Assembly (NCBI RefSeq): GCF_030209755.1
Contig: NZ_JARVRH010000014.1
Location: 1-64,000, forward strand
Source of the DNA: Arthrobacter sp. efr-133-TYG-118
GTDB lineage: Bacteria > Actinomycetota > Actinomycetes > Actinomycetales > Micrococcaceae
Direction of reading: 5' to 3'
DNA: 64,000 bases
A program made the translations under genes and the position numbers. Positions 63,068-64,000 of this stretch are shown piece by piece. Every line of letters starts with the position of its first letter. The stretch's first letter is position 1. Under the pieces are notes generated by a model that ran no database searches, was not told the DNA's origin, and saw nothing but the letters and a program-made list of their open reading frames with translations.

Positions 63068-64000
63068 TCAGAAACCACAGTCGCGCCCAGGCATATCCCG
63101 TAGCGGAGCAGACGGGTTGGAAAGGTTGATGCCGTAACACTTAGTGGCGACAAGGTTGGCACCCCTAAACGTGCCATTGATGATAGCGATCGCAGACGCA
63201 ACACCACCCACGCCGATCACGGTACAAATCTGGCTCACGACTTTTGCGATCCATCCGGTCAGCTTGCTGAATGTGCAGCCTACCCACGCTCCGCCCACGA
63301 ACACCGCGGCCGTGAGACCGGCAAGCACTTTCAACTCGGCGCCGCTAATGGCGAGAACTGGCCATGGTACCCACTGAACGCTCGTGGGATCGGCCGTTAA
63401 CGGAAATGCGTTCGAGGAATTGAAGTCAATGCGCTGAACTAAGGTACCGTCCTCAATCCTGAATGTCGTCGGCACCGGCTCGCCCTCGGCGTCGAATGCC
63501 CATGGGGCGACAAAGGCGCTTGTAGCCGTTCCAGCGGCGTCTCGAATGAGGACCGAGCCGTCAGCTTCCACCTTCGCCGTGGATCCAGTCGAGAGAGCTA
63601 ATGGGAATCGGTAATCGTGAGGTGCTTTGTCCGATTCGACTGTGATCAGCGTCTGCGAGCCGCATGGAGTGCTGTAGGTAGTTGTTGTCGCGCCGGACAG
63701 GACGGTTGTCAAAAGTGGTGCGCCTTCGCCAATAAAGTGCCCGACTGGTACCCCCACAAGCTGGGCGGGTCTCGTCTCTGACTTTTCGCCGGGAACGGTA
63801 ATCCGTACCGCACCCGAGGGAGATTGCGTATGGACTGTCGCGGTTCCGGGGGCGTTCCCGTCCATCACGTACACGTCGTCGCACTTCTTGGCGATTCCAT
63901 GCACTGGACTGGCACTTCGCCCGGGCGACAGTCCCTCATACCAGGCGACAGACTGAACTCCACGGCTGGTATCGGCCCATATCGGCTGATCTACCCGTTC
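63068..64000 (-). CDS. Secreted hydrophobic-tail protein, cut by the window end
   Basis: The frame is open from the window edge, so the N-terminus (probably with a signal peptide) is missing; 310 residues are seen. The first 200 are beta-rich (repeats such as VRITVPGEKSE, AKVEADGSVLIRD). After DPTSVQWVPWPV comes a region with Gly-rich hydrophobic helices (LAGLTAAVFVGGAWVG, AKVVSQICTVIGVGGVASAIAII) and four cysteines, ending in GRDCGF. No family was recognised. The tail could insert into membranes. The small membrane protein downstream may be its partner. Confidence 0.7.
   Translation of the reverse strand, partial: ERVDQPIWADTSRGVQSVAWYEGLSPGRSASPVHGIAKKCDDVYVMDGNAPGTATVHTQSPSGAVRITVPGEKSETRPAQLVGVPVGHFIGEGAPLLTTVLSGATTTTYSTPCGSQTLITVESDKAPHDYRFPLALSTGSTAKVEADGSVLIRDAAGTATSAFVAPWAFDAEGEPVPTTFRIEDGTLVQRIDFNSSNAFPLTADPTSVQWVPWPVLAISGAELKVLAGLTAAVFVGGAWVGCTFSKLTGWIAKVVSQICTVIGVGGVASAIAIINGTFRGANLVATKCYGINLSNPSAPLRDMPGRDCGF

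Overview
The window looks like chromosome of a high-GC Gram-positive actinobacterium of the Arthrobacter group (Arthrobacter, Paenarthrobacter or Pseudarthrobacter). The grounds are the paaABCDE operon, a DUF222/HNH endonuclease, a Tad-type pilus locus of actinobacterial layout, LAxTG sorting motifs, an LCP cell-wall protein, frequent GTG and TTG starts and ATGA/GTGA overlaps between genes. This placement is inferred from gene content and was not checked against a database.

Layout. 1-12.5 kb: a Tad/Flp pilus operon with two near-identical pilins, followed by a degenerate HPt-like protein and an OmpR-type response regulator/histidine kinase pair. This module is bracketed by two arrays of one repeat family (1-350 and 12005-12377), both in the same orientation. 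12.5-17.4 kb: the aerobic phenylacetate operon paaABCDE plus a PaaG-like isomerase. 17.4-25.6 kb: a PadR regulator with its membrane partner and a perfect operator palindrome, a DUF222/HNH endonuclease, a short CDF-like transporter, several small membrane proteins and an ABC exporter. 25.7-28.2 kb: an ArsR regulator, an M-box magnesium riboswitch, a short leader reading frame and an NRAMP-related transporter whose motifs fit the magnesium-type (NRMT) branch. 28.3-31 kb: a frameshifted LCP protein, a secreted protein and an AhpD-like protein.

31-50.8 kb is an exopolysaccharide locus: galU, a low-molecular-weight phosphatase, VanZ, an LAxTG surface protein, a DUF4012 protein, a priming glycosyltransferase, three further glycosyltransferases, a hexapeptide acyltransferase, a Wzy-like polymerase, a pyruvyltransferase, a flippase, a nitroreductase and a BY-kinase/Wzz. 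It is interrupted at 43.4-44.6 kb by a mosaic of decayed ISL3 transposase and SGNH hydrolase sequence. 50.9-56 kb: a decayed copy of an Lrp gene, the intact Lrp regulator and a divergent branched-chain-type 2-oxoacid dehydrogenase operon (E1 alpha, E1 beta, E2). 56-64 kb: an exported beta-helix protein, a DUF218 protein, a LuxR-type two-component system whose kinase is split by an in-frame TAG, tiny membrane proteins and a secreted hydrophobic protein that runs off the window end.

The points most worth follow-up are the riboswitch plus leader peptide ahead of the NRAMP-related gene, the repeat-bracketed pilus module with its 11-bp phased TAAG sites and its HPt protein lacking the phosphoacceptor histidine, the PadR palindrome over its own start codon, the amber-split kinase, the frameshifted LCP gene, and the hydrophobic exported protein paired with a two-helix membrane protein at the right edge. 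No tRNA, rRNA or CRISPR array was recognised.
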